Counted from the stretch's first letter, positions 1 through 11,598 are shown. The stretch is DNA of 64,000 nt from Aphanomyces cochlioides (GCA_019828595.1 JAHQRK010000001.1:124001-188000); one strand, 5' to 3'. Translations and numbers: made by a program. Notes: a model not told the origin generated them from the sequence alone.

Positions 1-415
1 CAGTATTACAAGATGAAGAAGTGGGTGGTTGTCAACCAACGATGACCTCGTTCTACTAATCGATCACACAGATTGTGCAATCTGAACTTGGGTATATTCT
101 GCTTAGATTCAACCTCAGCTTTAAAATGGAAGAAGCATATCGAACAGCGGCAAGCTATAAATTCATCAAAGAGGCTGCTTCTTGGAAACAGTCTTTTTGC
201 CGTTCACATCGTGCGCAAAGTTGCCGCAACGGGAAAGATCTCTATACCAGCAGTACAACCAGCAGCTGAAACTTCGGCATCTAAATTGACCTCCTTGACC
301 GTGCTCCTAGAACCTCCACCCACCACATACCACGCTCACATTGGACACAACCGTAGATTACCATCTAAGGTTCGCCTTTCTCCATCTAGATATACTATGT
401 CTCCGACATGTTGGT
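1..415. other. non-coding left edge, no gene recognised
   Basis: No protein family, RNA gene or transposon terminus could be recognised here. Short open frames exist on both strands, but none has a familiar motif or clear start context. The 28-bp tandem repeat that follows and the Crypton relic begin to its right, so it may be degraded transposon flank. Confidence 0.4.
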
Positions 416-499
416 AGTCGCCTTGAGCATCATCTATGCGCATAGTCGCCTTGAGCATCATCTACGCGCAGAGTCGCCTTGAGAATCATCTAAGCGCAT
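416..499. repeat. 28-bp tandem repeat, three units
   Basis: Three head-to-tail units of exactly 28 bp (416-443, 444-471, 472-499), each beginning AGTCGCCTTGAG and ending near GCGCA. They differ at only a few positions. No coding function is evident. The stretch from 500 to about 950 is AT-rich and holds nothing I can name. Confidence 0.85.
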
Positions 500-949
500 G
501 GTCATCATTGTCTTGCCGTCAAATGCGCCGTGAATAGGACTGGGTACCTCGAGCGTCTATATTATCACTGATAAGTCGTTCGTGTTATCTGTCAAGAACT
601 CGCATTTTTGCACAACAAAACAGGGAAACTATTGAGGCCAATTCGAAGTAAAATAAGAAAGAAGTAAATAAGGAGTGCGAAGTAAATGCTGTCTCTTCAA
701 AATAATATGATCTCTGATTGGATAATATAATATGGTTTTGGGAAATTTATGAGCCCGGATATGAAAGGAAATATCACATTTAGGAAATTCATTTGCTTCC
801 AATTTGGTCATAATGAGAAATTATTTTTGAATAGACACAGACTTGCAAACGACGGATATTTCAAATATTTTGGGTTTTGGGAAATGTTTGGGAAATAGTA
901 TCCGGATGCAGTGCATGAAACGGATTTCATTCATTTTCCATCTCGAAGA

Positions 950-3850
950 AGTCCTTTCACACATGCAGTCGGTCCATGTGTCTCAACCAAGCGAGGGACA
1001 AGATGTATTAGACAACTATATCTCACATAACACACGTAAGCAGTTCGAAAACTCGCTGAATAGGCTCAGGCTTTGGCTTCAAACAAATCACCGTGCTTTG
1101 GTCTCAAACGGAACCGTCGTTTTGCCACCCAATGGCCAGATTTGCATTGATTTTTTGGCTTACAGTATGGTCAAACGTGATCGACGGGGGGCCGAGAAGG
1201 TGCCTAGGTCATATTGTACTTTCCCACCCATAAGCAAGATCATTTGTGCCATCAAATTCTTGTATAAATCAAGAAATGTGACGATTGACAAAGAACTCGA
1301 CAACATTTTAAATTGTAAGCATTGGCGACCATATATGAAATAACACTGTCATTAGAATTTTCAAAAGGTTACAAGCGAAAAGTAGGTAACTTAAAAAGGA
1401 AGGCGAAATGCGAATTCATGAGGGAAAAGATCCGATGAATTGGCCAGGTAGATTTAAGCACCACACATCATTTACTCTATTTAGGATATGAGCTTCTCTG
1501 CGATTTTGCAATAAGCGGAGAGATTGAGGTCTCTTCTTACATCACTATTCGTCCGTTTCTTGTTTTTTGTTGGAACCAGATGGCACGGTCTGTCACTGTC
1601 GCCACGATTCGGTTGGAGCATTTACGATGGCAAGGTTGGTCGAACATCGATGCAGAACTTAAACATCTCATAGGAGACGCTCTAATTGTAGAATTTAGCA
1701 AGACAAAAAATGACCAAGAAGGTGCAAATATACAACCAAAGCACGTCTATGCTAATCCCATGCATCCTAAGATATGTCCTATACTAAGGTAGACAACACA
1801 TGCGTCATTACTATTGTCTATAAAAATTCTAGTTTGGCTGTGTTTATATTTTCATCAAGCAGGCCGTACAAATCATCGTCAGACTTTCTATTTACCCCGA
1901 CGTCAAAAGAGAAATTTGCAATGTGGCTTCAAAAAATTGATCTGAAATTCCAAGATCAGTTTAGAGGCGTTGGAATATCTCCTTCAGGCATTGGTACTCA
2001 TTCCTTCAGAAAGGGCATTGCAACAGAATTGTCAAATACCCCAGGTGGGCCCCAGGCATTCTCTGTGTGGCTTCGTGCTGGGTGGAGCCTGGGCTCTGTT
2101 CAATAGAGATACATTTTTGAAGGTTCTGGTGGTGATCAGTTCGTAGGCCGAGCATCTGCAGGTATTATTAAAGTTATAAACACACATTACAGTTCTTAGG
2201 ACTCAACATAAATGATGCCGACTTCTCTATCCTCCCCCCTCACTTCAAGCACCTAGAACTGACACAAGTCAAATGGGAAAAAATCCTTCCTGGCTACACA
2301 AACTGTTATCGAGACAGTTTATGCTCTGTTTTGCCGTATCTACTCGCTTCCATTGTTTTCCATTTTGAGTGGCTTAAATTCAATCTCCATAAACAGCACC
2401 CTCTGTTTAAGTCGGCAATTTGGACATCTCCCTTGTTGGAGGACCTTAGAACCAAAGTTCTACTTGGATATGGACAAAATGGTGAATCACATATGGTAGC
2501 AAGTGGTGTTCCCCCTCATGTAGCCTTGGCGACAAGATTAAAGTCAATCGAAAAAAAAATTTGAGCGATTTCCGCTTCTTGAAGCCAAAGTGGATATGGT
2601 GCACATCAGCTGAAGACTGCAAAATTTATAGCCTAACGCCTATCGCTATAAGTCCTTTGAAAGTGCACATTCAGGTATGTAAGACCACAAAATCGTTAGC
2701 GCTGGACAAGACGAAGAGAAGTTATCGCTTGGTTTTTCAATCCGATGAAACTAAAAAAGTTATAGATATTTATTATCGATTTGATACAAATTTTGGGTTG
2801 GTGCTCAATCGAATCGCGTCGGCAAATCGATCCGCAAACTGATCCCATGGATTTAATTGGCTGATTCGAAAAAAAGTACCATATTTTGTCAAATTAGTCG
2901 AAATTTTTCTATTATTAGCCAATCAAATGGCTTAAAACAAATTTGGAACGATTGAACAAACCATGCCTAATTGGGAAATTTCCCCACAAAGCACAATAAC
3001 GTCAGTGCTTTGAACTGTGAAGATGTATGGAGTCCGTCATAAATTGGCTGTTCGGTCTGTCTTGATGTTTGTAAACTAATGATATCCGGACATTTTATCC
3101 GGAATTTCTGATACCAATTGAGACCTAAATAACGTTTAATAATTAATAGGTTAAACCCAAAAATCAATAAGTCTAACTTATTACAATCTACGTTATATAA
3201 TAAAACCATGTGAGGTCAAATTGGCCAGAATGCAGTCTACAGCTGATGTGCACCATAAGTATTTCAACGTCCTTCTATCTTTGCAGCAGCACCAATATCA
3301 TACAGATCGGGCAGTCAACGATCAAAGCATTCTTAATGCTATGATGACGCAGTTCCAGGAGCTTCGTGGTTTAATTTTGCGTCAATCATTGACTCAATCC
3401 ACCACTGAAGTAAACCCAATCACTGAAGATGGTTGTTCAAGTGAAATGAATAATCATTTGGTACTTGATGGCAACCAACGAAAAATTGCATCCTATCCAT
3501 CTGTATCAATTTCGAAATTGTGGCAATTCTGATTTGACGGCATCCCTATCGATAAAGTTCCCCCCTTACGATTTCTACTTGCTAGAGACTTCGAGCATAA
3601 GCGAGATTCTGTGGCGCATTCAAAAGCGAAATTTGTCATAAACACTATGCTTCAAATTTCTCATCTACAAGAACCATTAGCATCACGCATGAACGCTATT
3701 GAACGTAGTGCGGCTTTTGATTTGGCTGTGGAGAAGTTGTACGTTGAGGAGCTTGGCTACAGGGATGCCTCTCAAAGTGCCTTGAGAAAACTCAACGGCT
3801 TGACATTTTTTTCAGTGTACAACTTGATGAAGAAGAAGAAACCTGCTTGA
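950..3850 (+). mobile_element. Crypton-like tyrosine-recombinase element 1, degenerate
   Basis: Fragments in order resemble a eukaryotic tyrosine recombinase. An N-terminal SAM-like part contains NTRKQFENSLNRLRLWLQ (about 1026-1085). An MARS segment follows near 1580 and may carry the first catalytic Arg. A C-terminal catalytic part has GTHSFRKG (about 1993-2016; His and Arg), then WLRAGWSLG and RYIFEGSGGDQFVGR, where the Tyr is the likely nucleophile. Frames connect through short putative introns at 1315-1367, 1448-1484, 1789-1832 and 2162-2199. A second copy at 15.9-18.3 kb has matching introns, which supports the model. Lesions: TAG at 2104-2106 just before the nucleophile segment, a roughly 650-bp insertion after about 2564, and a stop near 3532. 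Element termini were not located. The recombinase assignment is family knowledge from motifs; the Crypton class is inferred. Confidence 0.72.
2565..3220. other. insertion splitting Crypton 1
   Basis: Comparison with Crypton 2 shows the protein running straight from the segment ending near 2560 (SIEKK) into the segment resuming near 3235. Here about 650 bp of unrelated AT-rich sequence intervenes. It contains AGCCAATCA near 2917 but no recognised transposase or clear terminal repeat. Boundaries are approximate because the flanking homology is weak. Confidence 0.45.
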
Positions 3851-4321
3851 ATGAAGTCATGCTCTGTTTTGCGATCTAGCATCGAATTATGCTACTACAT
3901 TTGTCATGTTGGTGAGCTGTAGCAACAGCAGATTAAAGCGAGTAATACATGATTGATGATTTGCTTTGACTGTTTGATGAAGCTTCAACACGATTATGAT
4001 CTCAAATCCTTTATGATTACATGTAGTCCATTCAATGGACTACTGCATTCAATTGACTATTTGGACATGCAAAATGCTCATACTGCATCACTTTGACTGG
4101 GTCTAGTGGCTGACATGTTACTGACTGTGACGAGTATATTCGGCGTCCCTTGTCTTCCAAATCGATAGCATGCTATGACGCAACTTCGAATGAGGGTGTG
4201 GGTCGGGGCAGGTGCATTTGAAACTTGATGGGAGTAGACGAATTGACTCTTTATGTCTTGTGATCCATCCACGCTGCATTCAGCAACTTTGACGTCCACT
4301 GGCACGCAGTTTGCTTGAATA
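3851..4321. other. intergenic, no feature seen
   Basis: This lies between the last Crypton 1 codons and the left terminal repeat of the Tc1 element. I see no gene or RNA signal. Any Crypton 3' terminus would be in this stretch but could not be identified. Confidence 0.4.
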
Positions 4322-5859
4322 TAAAGTGATGGAAGGAATGATATGCCACTTGCTTCCATCGTTGACATCTCTTTGATGATTGGTCAATACATGGAGGATT
4401 ATAGTCCAATAGAAAGGCAAAGAGAGGGCACACATTTCAAGCGCCAAAAGAGGATGCTGGATGGCTATGAACTCTTCAAAATGGCGGGAGATAGAAATGG
4501 CGCGAGAAATAAACATATGCCACTCTAAGGTTTCACTGCACTGGAGGGTCCATAAGCGATCCTACGTAAGCGGAGAAAGTATGTATATACGAGCATTGAA
4601 TGGTCTCATATTTGTACGTTGAATAGATGCCTCTTCGATGCCCAAAGGCGATCCACTCTCTGAAGATGAAAGAATTGAAGCTCTCGTCCTTCAACGAGAA
4701 GGAAGGACCATATCCTACATTGCCAATGAGCTCGGTCGCTCCCGCGGATGTATTCGTGGGTTCTTGCGCAATCCCAAGTCGTACGGACAAGCTCGGTCGA
4801 CAGGAAGACGCTCTTTGATCTCGTATGAGCTTCATCGGCGCATCATCCGCGATGCTGTTTCAGGCAAGTACACTGCTGCCGAGCTTGTCAAGTTGAATTC
4901 CCTTCCTGTTGGGCCCCGTCGAGTCTGTCAGCTCTTAAATAAGAGCGGGCGACTGAAATTCAAGAAGCTATTGGCTGCGCCGATGATGACTCCTGCCCAC
5001 AAAAAAGCTCGGGTTGCTTGGGCTCAAGAGGCGAAGGACTGGGGAGCCCAGTTTAATGAAGTTATCTGGTCCGACGAGAAGAAATGGAATCTCGACGGAC
5101 CCGATGGCTTTAATACTACTGGGCTGATCTACGTGGCCGCCGTGAGCACTTCTCCAAGCGCCAAAATGGAGGCGGTGGAGTCATGTTTTGGGGTGCTTTT
5201 AGCAGCCGCGGCAAGTCCTAGTTGGCCCTTCTTGATGGCAAGCAAGATGCTGCTGCGTACGTGGATACGCTTTCCGAATTTATGGTTCCTTTTGCTCATG
5301 CTTTGCACGGCAACGACTTTGTCTTTCAGCAAGACAATGCTCCTATCCACACCGCTGGTTTGGTGAAAGAGTGGTTTGAGCTCCCTGAGGTGGACGTGAA
5401 GACTTTTAAATGGCCTGCCAAGTCACCAGACTTGAACCCCATCGAAAATCTCTGGGGTATCATGTCTCGTAAAGTCTACGACAACGGTCGTCGAAAGTTT
5501 TCGACCAGAGCCGAGCTCATCGTCTGTATTCGAAAAGTGTGGGACGAGTTGGATCTAAGTCTGCTCCAGACACTTGTGGCGAGTATGCCTCGTCGCTCTG
5601 AAAAGGTTATCGCAAGTTGCGGTCGCAAGATAAAGTACTAAAACTCTCGTTTTGGTCTACTGGCATATCATTATTTCTTCCCCAGATTTACATATTGTAG
5701 TGCAGTATGAAGAGTAGACGTCTACACGACATGTGAAGCTCATTAGAAGTCCATAATAGCTCTAGGATTGATCTGTTTGAGTCTCACGTACATTCGAGAT
5801 CACACCGTTGAGAACTCTCATAAAACTGTGTGTGGCATATCATTCCTTCCATCACTTTA
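4322..5859 (+). mobile_element. Tc1/mariner element with IR/DR ends
   Basis: A 28-bp perfect inverted repeat bounds the element (4322-4349 and 5832-5859). It starts and ends with TA, the standard target duplication of this superfamily, so the element proper is 4324-5857. Each end holds a second inner copy of the repeat core ATATGCCA: 4341-4348 and 4515-4522 on the left, 5661-5668 and 5834-5841 on the right (as TGGCATAT). Core spacing is 174 bp on the left and 173 bp on the right. This two-repeats-per-end layout is the IR/DR arrangement known from Sleeping Beauty-type elements. The transposase inside (4638-5641) is broken. Confidence 0.9.
4638..5641 (+). pseudogene. Tc1-type transposase, frameshifted (DD36E)
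   Basis: The start is the ATG at 4638. An N-terminal helix-turn-helix region (LSEDERIEALVLQREGRT, then RSRGCIRGFLRNP) is followed by the DDE catalytic domain. The first Asp is in WSDEKKW, the second in QQDNAPIHTA, and the Glu is in SPDLNPIENLWG. I count 36 residues between the second Asp and the Glu, rather than the 34 of classical Tc1. Two lesions are visible: a one-base loss near 5113, where the sequence switches to the frame encoding YYWADLRG, and an in-frame TAG at about 5218-5220. The frame then stays open to the stop at 5641. The rest of the domain is well preserved, so inactivation may be recent. Confidence 0.88.
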
Positions 5860-6437
5860 AATGTCAATTCCAATTGACCTCTTTATATTGATTTGAGCTC
5901 GTATTATTTATGCAGGGTTTCATGGCACCCCCAGGTAAGGGTATTTATTTTCTTTCGACGGTTTTTTGGTCAGGACATGATTTATCTCTTGACAAAAAAA
6001 ATATTCGTCAGTCAAAAGTAGCCAATCAGAATGCAACTTATTTTTTTACTTCGAACTGGACATGAATCAAATTCAAAATTCATAGTATGGCTTCAAACGT
6101 TTCATGTGTGTGATCAAATCTTTGTTATCTCCAAAGCAAAACGCTCCACCCAGGGGCGTAGCCCTGGCCTCACCCTAGTTTGACTTAAGCTTCCAAAAAT
6201 GGCACGGGAATTGAACAAACAATTGAAAAAACAAAACATACACTTCCCTCGGATCCTAACGCAATGTGGAGCATTGCAAGCAGGACAAGTATTTCTTTTT
6301 TTCGGCAGTTTTATCTTGAGTTTCGTATGTGTGTGCTCCCTTACTGCAACTTTGCAACATGAGGGAATAAAAATGATCCAAAAGTATTTCTGACTTTTTA
6401 TCCTCCAATTTTCAAGCCAATCAGACGATTTTTAGTA
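5860..6437. other. intergenic stretch upstream of CRN1
   Basis: AT-rich, with no supported gene. It contains AGCCAATCAGA motifs near 6020 and 6414 of a type repeated in several intergenic regions of this window. A short open frame at 6199-6393 has no recognisable homology. Confidence 0.4.
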
Positions 6438-6452
6438 TCTCATTTTTCACCA
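6438..6452 (+). promoter_or_regulatory. oomycete initiator-like motif upstream of CRN1
   Basis: TCTCATTTTTCACC lies about 50 bp before the CRN1 start codon at 6502. It resembles the published oomycete core promoter (GCTCATTYYNCAWTTT) in its CTCATTTTTCA core. A CCAAT box lies about 20 bp upstream. Function is inferred from position and motif only. Confidence 0.4.
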
Positions 6453-6501
6453 CTCGCATTTATTGCAAGACAGACGGGCCCTGAACGCCAAATTTCGAAA
6501 A

Positions 6502-8544
6502 ATGCTGAGATTGTTCTGCGTCGTTGTTGGGCGGAAAGGAAATCCTTTCTCCGTGGAAATTGCTGCCGAGGAGACTGTCGACGATCTCAAAGACATGGTC
6601 AAGGAGAAGAAGGAAAGTATCACTTACGATGCTGATGAGCTCGAGCTCTACCTGGCGTTGAAAGATGGCGCGTGGATTGGATCAAAGTCAAGTATTGTAC
6701 GAGAAGGAGTAGTGCGCGACACAGTCAAAGAGCTCATACAAGAAGATTTGGAACTGGATCCAGCTGATACGATTGGTGCCTGCTTTGTGGGGGAACAGGA
6801 GGAATTGAAACCTGAGATTGCAACAAGACAAATTCATGTGTTGGTGGTTGTCCCAGAAGGTGCGCGTTCTGTGAAGGAGAGTGAATGGAGCGCAATGGAA
6901 TTGTCCACCGTGGATCTCCCCTTGAAACAAGACATTACCGAGTTGACTGAATGGTCTGAGAGAAACTTGTACGAACTTCCCTCAATAAGCGAGTTTATGA
7001 AGGATTTGGGTGGCTGTACCCAAGGAGGAAAGCTCTATTGGCGGTTGGAGGAGAAGCAAATTGCATCGATTATCTTGACAGGATGGTCTGGAGCCGATTT
7101 ACCCCATTGCACAATTAAAAACAAGAAATGTATTTTGATGGGATCTCCTGGTGTGGGCAAATCGACTATGTTGTGTTTGCTGGCCTTTTACGTCGTATTT
7201 GAACAAAAGAAAAACGTGCTTATCTACAGAAAGGTGATGAGCCTTGACCAGGATTGTTGCCTTGTGTACCTGGGATACGAAAACAACCAAGTCAAGTATT
7301 TTACACTGCCAAAATGCGAAGTATCCCAGGCGAGAGAAATCTACAAAGCGCTGCAACTCAAACAAGAGGTGTACCTGATGTTGGATGGATTTGTCTACAA
7401 AGACATTCCAGAAGGGCTTCGAACGTTTAAATTGCTGGCAACATCGCAACAAGTGGATTTGAAAAGTCAGGAACGTGAGTATGCCTACTGCCTTCTTCAT
7501 CCCTGTTGGGAATTGAAGGATCTCAAATGCCTTGGGCTCAAACTCAAAGGGTGGGAGGAAGACGATGTTTCCGAGCGATTTTACTATTCTGGTGGAAGTG
7601 TTCGCGAATTTCTTCTAGATACAGTGGAGGACGTACGAATTGGAATATTGGCTGCCATACGCAGTGTTGATGACCCATTGGTATTGATGTCAAACAGTGC
7701 AAATACACGAAGTGGAAGTACCCAAGTGGATAGATTGAGGCGAACGTTCGTGAAAGACCCAAATGATCAAATGAGTTTCATCACATCTGATGCCTGGGAG
7801 CAATTGATCGATTCGGAGTATGCTGTTCTGACGTTTTCAACAAGATTAAAACCTGATTATCTGTAGCGTATTTTCAATTGGGCAAAAGCTGCTGGACATG
7901 CCTCCCTTGCTGGATCAGTTTTTGAGCTTTACTTGCACTTGCTTGCCGCTGACAACAGATTGAAGTTGTATGTGTCTGAATATGATCTTCCCGAACCAAG
8001 AAAGTCAGACTGCGATCGGCATTTGAATGTGAAAGAACTGCATTTGCAGCATGGAAGGGCGATATGCACTGGCACTGCGACAGATTATGAAACTGACCTT
8101 ACCGGGTGGCGAGACAACGATAATTTTGCGTATTGGTTTCCAAATTGCTATGATTTTCCCAACATTGACAGCATTGTAAAGCTCAAGCTTGATTCTGGCA
8201 AGAAGCAAGTGGCATACCTGCAAATAACAATAGCAAAGAAGCATCCTTTTGACGAACGACAGCTGAAGACAATGAATAACATTTTCAAACAAGAGCAAGC
8301 CGACCCTCCAATATACATTGTTGTTTGTCCTGACCTTGCATCCTGTAAAACGATTGTTTTGACACCTGCGAACGCAGTGCCGAAAGCAATCAAAGAAAAC
8401 ATTCAAGTGTTTGCTGGCTACTACAAAATGGACTCTGACATATCAGCAGATGGGCCAAACAATCACATTTCTCTGAGGAAAGTACCTTCACCGAGATACC
8501 AAATGCGAAAGCGGCCACGCAAAATTAGTATTGATTCAATGTAA
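6502..8544 (+). pseudogene. CRN: CRN1: Crinkler-type effector relic, internal TAG
   Basis: The start is ATG 6502. Architecture fits a CR/Crinkler protein. A ubiquitin-like header carries ELYLALK, comparable to LFLAK/LYLALK. HVLVVVP follows at about residues 111-117, the usual end of the CRN N-terminal module. A P-loop NTPase has GSPGVGKST near residue 213. The C-terminal part (about 520-650) has AYLQITIAKKH, like the Q-x-T/His motifs of CRN restriction-endonuclease-fold domains. TAG at 7864-7866 (codon 455) cuts off the nuclease part, which stays open in the same frame to 8544. CRN2 has the same TAG. Family knowledge: such proteins act in or near host nuclei. Nuclease activity is inferred, and the truncated product would lack that domain. 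Confidence 0.85.
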
Positions 8545-8613
8545 TACAACATATGTGAGGCTTACCAGTGATGTAAACCAAATTTAATTCATTTGATTTT
8601 GTAGTTGGAATCG
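6502..8613 (+). repeat. left arm of the CRN1/CRN2 giant inverted repeat
   Basis: The CRN1 body and its 3' flank to 8613 reappear in opposite orientation at 9371-11476. The last 203 residues encoded (about 7933-8544 against 9437-10048) are identical. The N-terminal headers differ, so arm identity drops upstream of about 6830. A short matching pair (CACCCCTTCGAGTG near 8675 and its complement near 9300) sits further inside the loop. Confidence 0.85.
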
Positions 8614-9370
8614 ATCGTGACCTGAATCGGCAAAGTTAACTGAATAATTCATGACGCACGCATCAATTTTTCACCCCTTCGAGTGCAGACGTTGACATCT
8701 CCTTGCATATGTGATTTGTATATGATTAGAGTTTTTTCGTTCTAGTACGACGAGAATACAAAGACCAAATGAAACGTTGGGAATTACATATTTGAACCAA
8801 TTCTATTCCACATCCCTAACCAGCGTATAAGCGTTCGACCGCGATTGCTGGGGCATCGATGTTACCCCCTTGATGGTATTCCATATTTTCACATCATATT
8901 TGAACCAATTCTATTCCACATCCCTAACCAGCGTATAAGCGTTCGACCGCGATTGCTGGGGCATCGATGTTACCCCTTGATGGTATTCCATATTTTCAAA
9001 TACCCATTAACGCTTCAGCTGTGCAGACCAACGGTGAAGTGTCCAGTGGATCTCATATCTTTGGTGTAGATATAGGAGGCTTGATGGGATTTTTTGCTGA
9101 ATCGGTGACTGTATCATTGAATCCCCGTGATATCATTCAGAACGCCATGCCTTTCGATTGTCAATTTCGATCATTTGCAACAAGCGACAGCACTGAGGCC
9201 ATGAATACCGGTATATTTATTCCTCGCAGTCAAGGAATAGGTGGTAAATATGAAACTCATTTTTTCATACTTTACTTTATAAATTAACACAACATCTTCA
9301 CTCGAAGGGGTGAAAGACTATTACAACAAAACCAAGCCTACGAAATTTTTCATTATGATTTTACAATTGA
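8614..9370. other. loop between CRN1 and CRN2
   Basis: About 750 bp separate the inverted arms. They hold the 108-bp tandem duplication and a short plus-strand open frame (about 9000-9250, including SGSHIFGVDIGGLMGFF). The composition of that frame looks gene-derived, but I cannot assign it to a family. Confidence 0.5.
8787..8998. repeat. 108-bp tandem duplication in the CRN1/CRN2 loop
   Basis: The unit at 8787-8894, beginning CATATTTGAACCAATTC, is repeated at 8895-8998. The only clear change inside the unit is one missing C in a C-run, so the duplication appears young. It sits at the centre of the giant inverted repeat. Confidence 0.9.
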
Positions 9371-11476
9371 TTCCAACTACAAAATCAAATGAATTAAATT
9401 TGGTTTACATCACTGGTAAGCCTCACATATGTTGTATTACATTGAATCAATACTAATTTTGCGTGGCCGCTTTCGCATTTGGTATCTCGGTGAAGGTACT
9501 TTCCTCAGAGAAATGTGATTGTTTGGCCCATCTGCTGATATGTCAGAGTCCATTTTGTAGTAGCCAGCAAACACTTGAATGTTTTCTTTGATTGCTTTCG
9601 GCACTGCGTTCGCAGGTGTCAAAACAATCGTTTTACAGGATGCAAGGTCAGGACAAACAACAATGTATATTGGAGGGTCGGCTTGCTCTTGTTTGAAAAT
9701 GTTATTCATTGTCTTCAGCTGTCGTTCGTCAAAAGGATGCTTCTTTGCTATTGTTATTTGCAGGTATGCCACTTGCTTCTTGCCAGAATCAAGCTTGAGC
9801 TTTACAATGCTGTCAATGTTGGGAAAATCATAGCAATTTGGAAACCAATACGCAAAATTATCGTTGTCTCGCCACCCGGTAAGGTCAGTTTCATAATCTG
9901 TCGCAGTGCCAGTGCATATCGCCCTTCCATGCTGCAAATGCAGTTCTTTCACATTCAAATGCCGATCGCAGTCTGACTTTCTTGGTTCGGGAAGATCATA
10001 TTCAGACACATACAACTTCAATCTGTTGTCAGCGGCAAGCAAGTGCAAGTAAAGCTCAAAAACTGATCCAGCAAGGGAGGCATGTCCAGCAGCTTTTGCC
10101 CAATTGAAAATACGCTACAGATAATCAGGTTTTAATCTTGTTGAAAACGTCAGAACAGCATACTCCGAATCGATCAATTGCTCCCAGGCATCAGATGTGA
10201 GGAAACTCATTTGATCATTTGGGTCTTTCACGAACGTTCGCCTCAATCTATCCACTTGGGTACTTCCACTTCGTGTATTTGCACTGTTTGACATCAATAC
10301 CAATGGGTCATCAACACTGCGTATGGCAGCCAATATTCCAATTCGTACGTCCTCCACTGTATCTAGAAGAAATTCGCGAACACTTCCACCAGAATAGTAA
10401 AATCGCTCGGAAACATCGTCTTCCTCCCACCCTTTGAGTTTGAGCCCAAGGCATTTGAGATCCTTCAATTCCCAACAGGGATGAAGAAGGCTGTATGCAT
10501 ACACACGTTCCTGACTTTTCAAATCCACTTGTTGCGATGTTGCCAGCAATTTAAACGTTCGAAGCCCTTCTGGAATGTCTTTGTAGACAAATTCATCCAA
10601 CATCAGGTACACCTCTTGTTTGAGTTGCAGCGCTTTGTAGATTTCTCTCGCCTGGGATACTTCGCATTTTGGCAGTGTAAAATACTTGACTTGGTTGTTT
10701 TCGTATCCCAGGTACACAAGGCAACAATCCTGGTCAAGGCTCATCACCTTTCTGTAGATAAGCACGTTTTTCTTTTGTTCAAATACGACGTAAAAGGCCA
10801 GCAAACACAACATAGTCGATTTGCCCACACCAGGAGATCCCATCAAAATACATTTCTTGTTTTTAATTGTGCAATGGGGTAAATCGGCTCCAGACCATCC
10901 TGTCAAGATAATCGATGCAATTTGCTTCTCCTCCAACCGCCAATAGAGCTTTCCTCCTTGGGTACAGCCACCCAAATCCTTCATAAACTCGCTTATTGAG
11001 GGAAGTTCGTACAAGTTTCTCTCAGACCATTCAGTCAACTCGGTAATGTCTTGTTTCAAGGGGAGATCCACGGTGGACAATTCCATTGCGCTCCATTCAC
11101 TCTCCTTCACAGAACGCGCACCTTCTGGGACAACCACCAACACATGAATGTTTTCGTCGTTGTAATACGTGGGTGAAGCTTTATCAGAAAAGTACTTGAA
11201 AAGCTTTTTGGTTGCCTTCATCTTTCTTTCTTCAATGATGTACGATGCCAACACTGCGTTTCCTTGGGAAAGGCCTTCCAAATCCGCGTTTTCGTCCGAC
11301 AGCCAAGCGTCATCTTTCAACGCCAGGTAGAGCTCGAGCTCATCAGCATCGCAAGTGATACTTTCCTTCTCCTTCTTGATCATCTGCTTGAGGATCCCGA
11401 CGAGTTTTCCAGCTTTAACTTCCACAGGAAAAGGATTTCCCCGATGTCCAACCACGACACACACCAGAGTCAACAT
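9371..11476 (-). repeat. right arm of the CRN1/CRN2 giant inverted repeat
   Basis: Inverse complement of the CRN1 arm. The boundary on the loop side is 9371 (GATTCCAAC), pairing with 8613. Identity is nearly complete through the 3' flank, nuclease and NTPase segments. It ends near the HVLVVVP-encoding region (about 11145), beyond which CRN2 has a different header. Confidence 0.85.
9437..11476 (-). pseudogene. CRN: CRN2: Crinkler-type effector relic, same internal TAG
   Basis: The start ATG is at 11476 on the minus strand. The header has ELYLALKDDAW followed by a segment different from CRN1 (LSDENADLEGLSQGNAVLAS), then HVLVVVP, a P-loop (GSPGVGKST) and the same C-terminal nuclease-like region. 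A TAG at 10115-10117 (codon 454) matches the CRN1 stop position exactly; the frame beyond it is open to 9437. The C-terminal 203 residues equal those of CRN1. Single-residue differences occur in the middle, for example LDEFVYK against LDGFVYK. Its upstream flank resembles that of CRN4. A premature stop shared by both copies means duplication or gene conversion happened after the nonsense change. Confidence 0.85.
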
Positions 11477-11598
11477 TTTTCCAAAATGGACGTGCCATTT
11501 TCACAACGAACAAACCTGTATGAACGTATATATTCATAGTTCAAAGGAAACCTCCAACATATTATATTCATAAACCAATGGGAAAATGTCAAAACGTG

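Noticed and set aside
73..417. 114-codon open frame at the left edge
   Set aside because: Begins at a non-ATG codon, has no family motif and ends at a tandem repeat.
7130..7170. NLR/STAND immune receptor reading of the CRN P-loop
   Set aside because: The header motifs LYLALK and HVLVVVP and the nuclease-like tail fit the CRN family; no LRR or other receptor repeats follow.
7864..7866. Programmed stop readthrough or Sec/Pyl decoding in CRN1/CRN2
   Set aside because: CRN3 and CRN4 have an ordinary Tyr codon at this site, other copies carry unrelated breaks, and nothing marks a recoding signal. Pseudogenisation is simpler.
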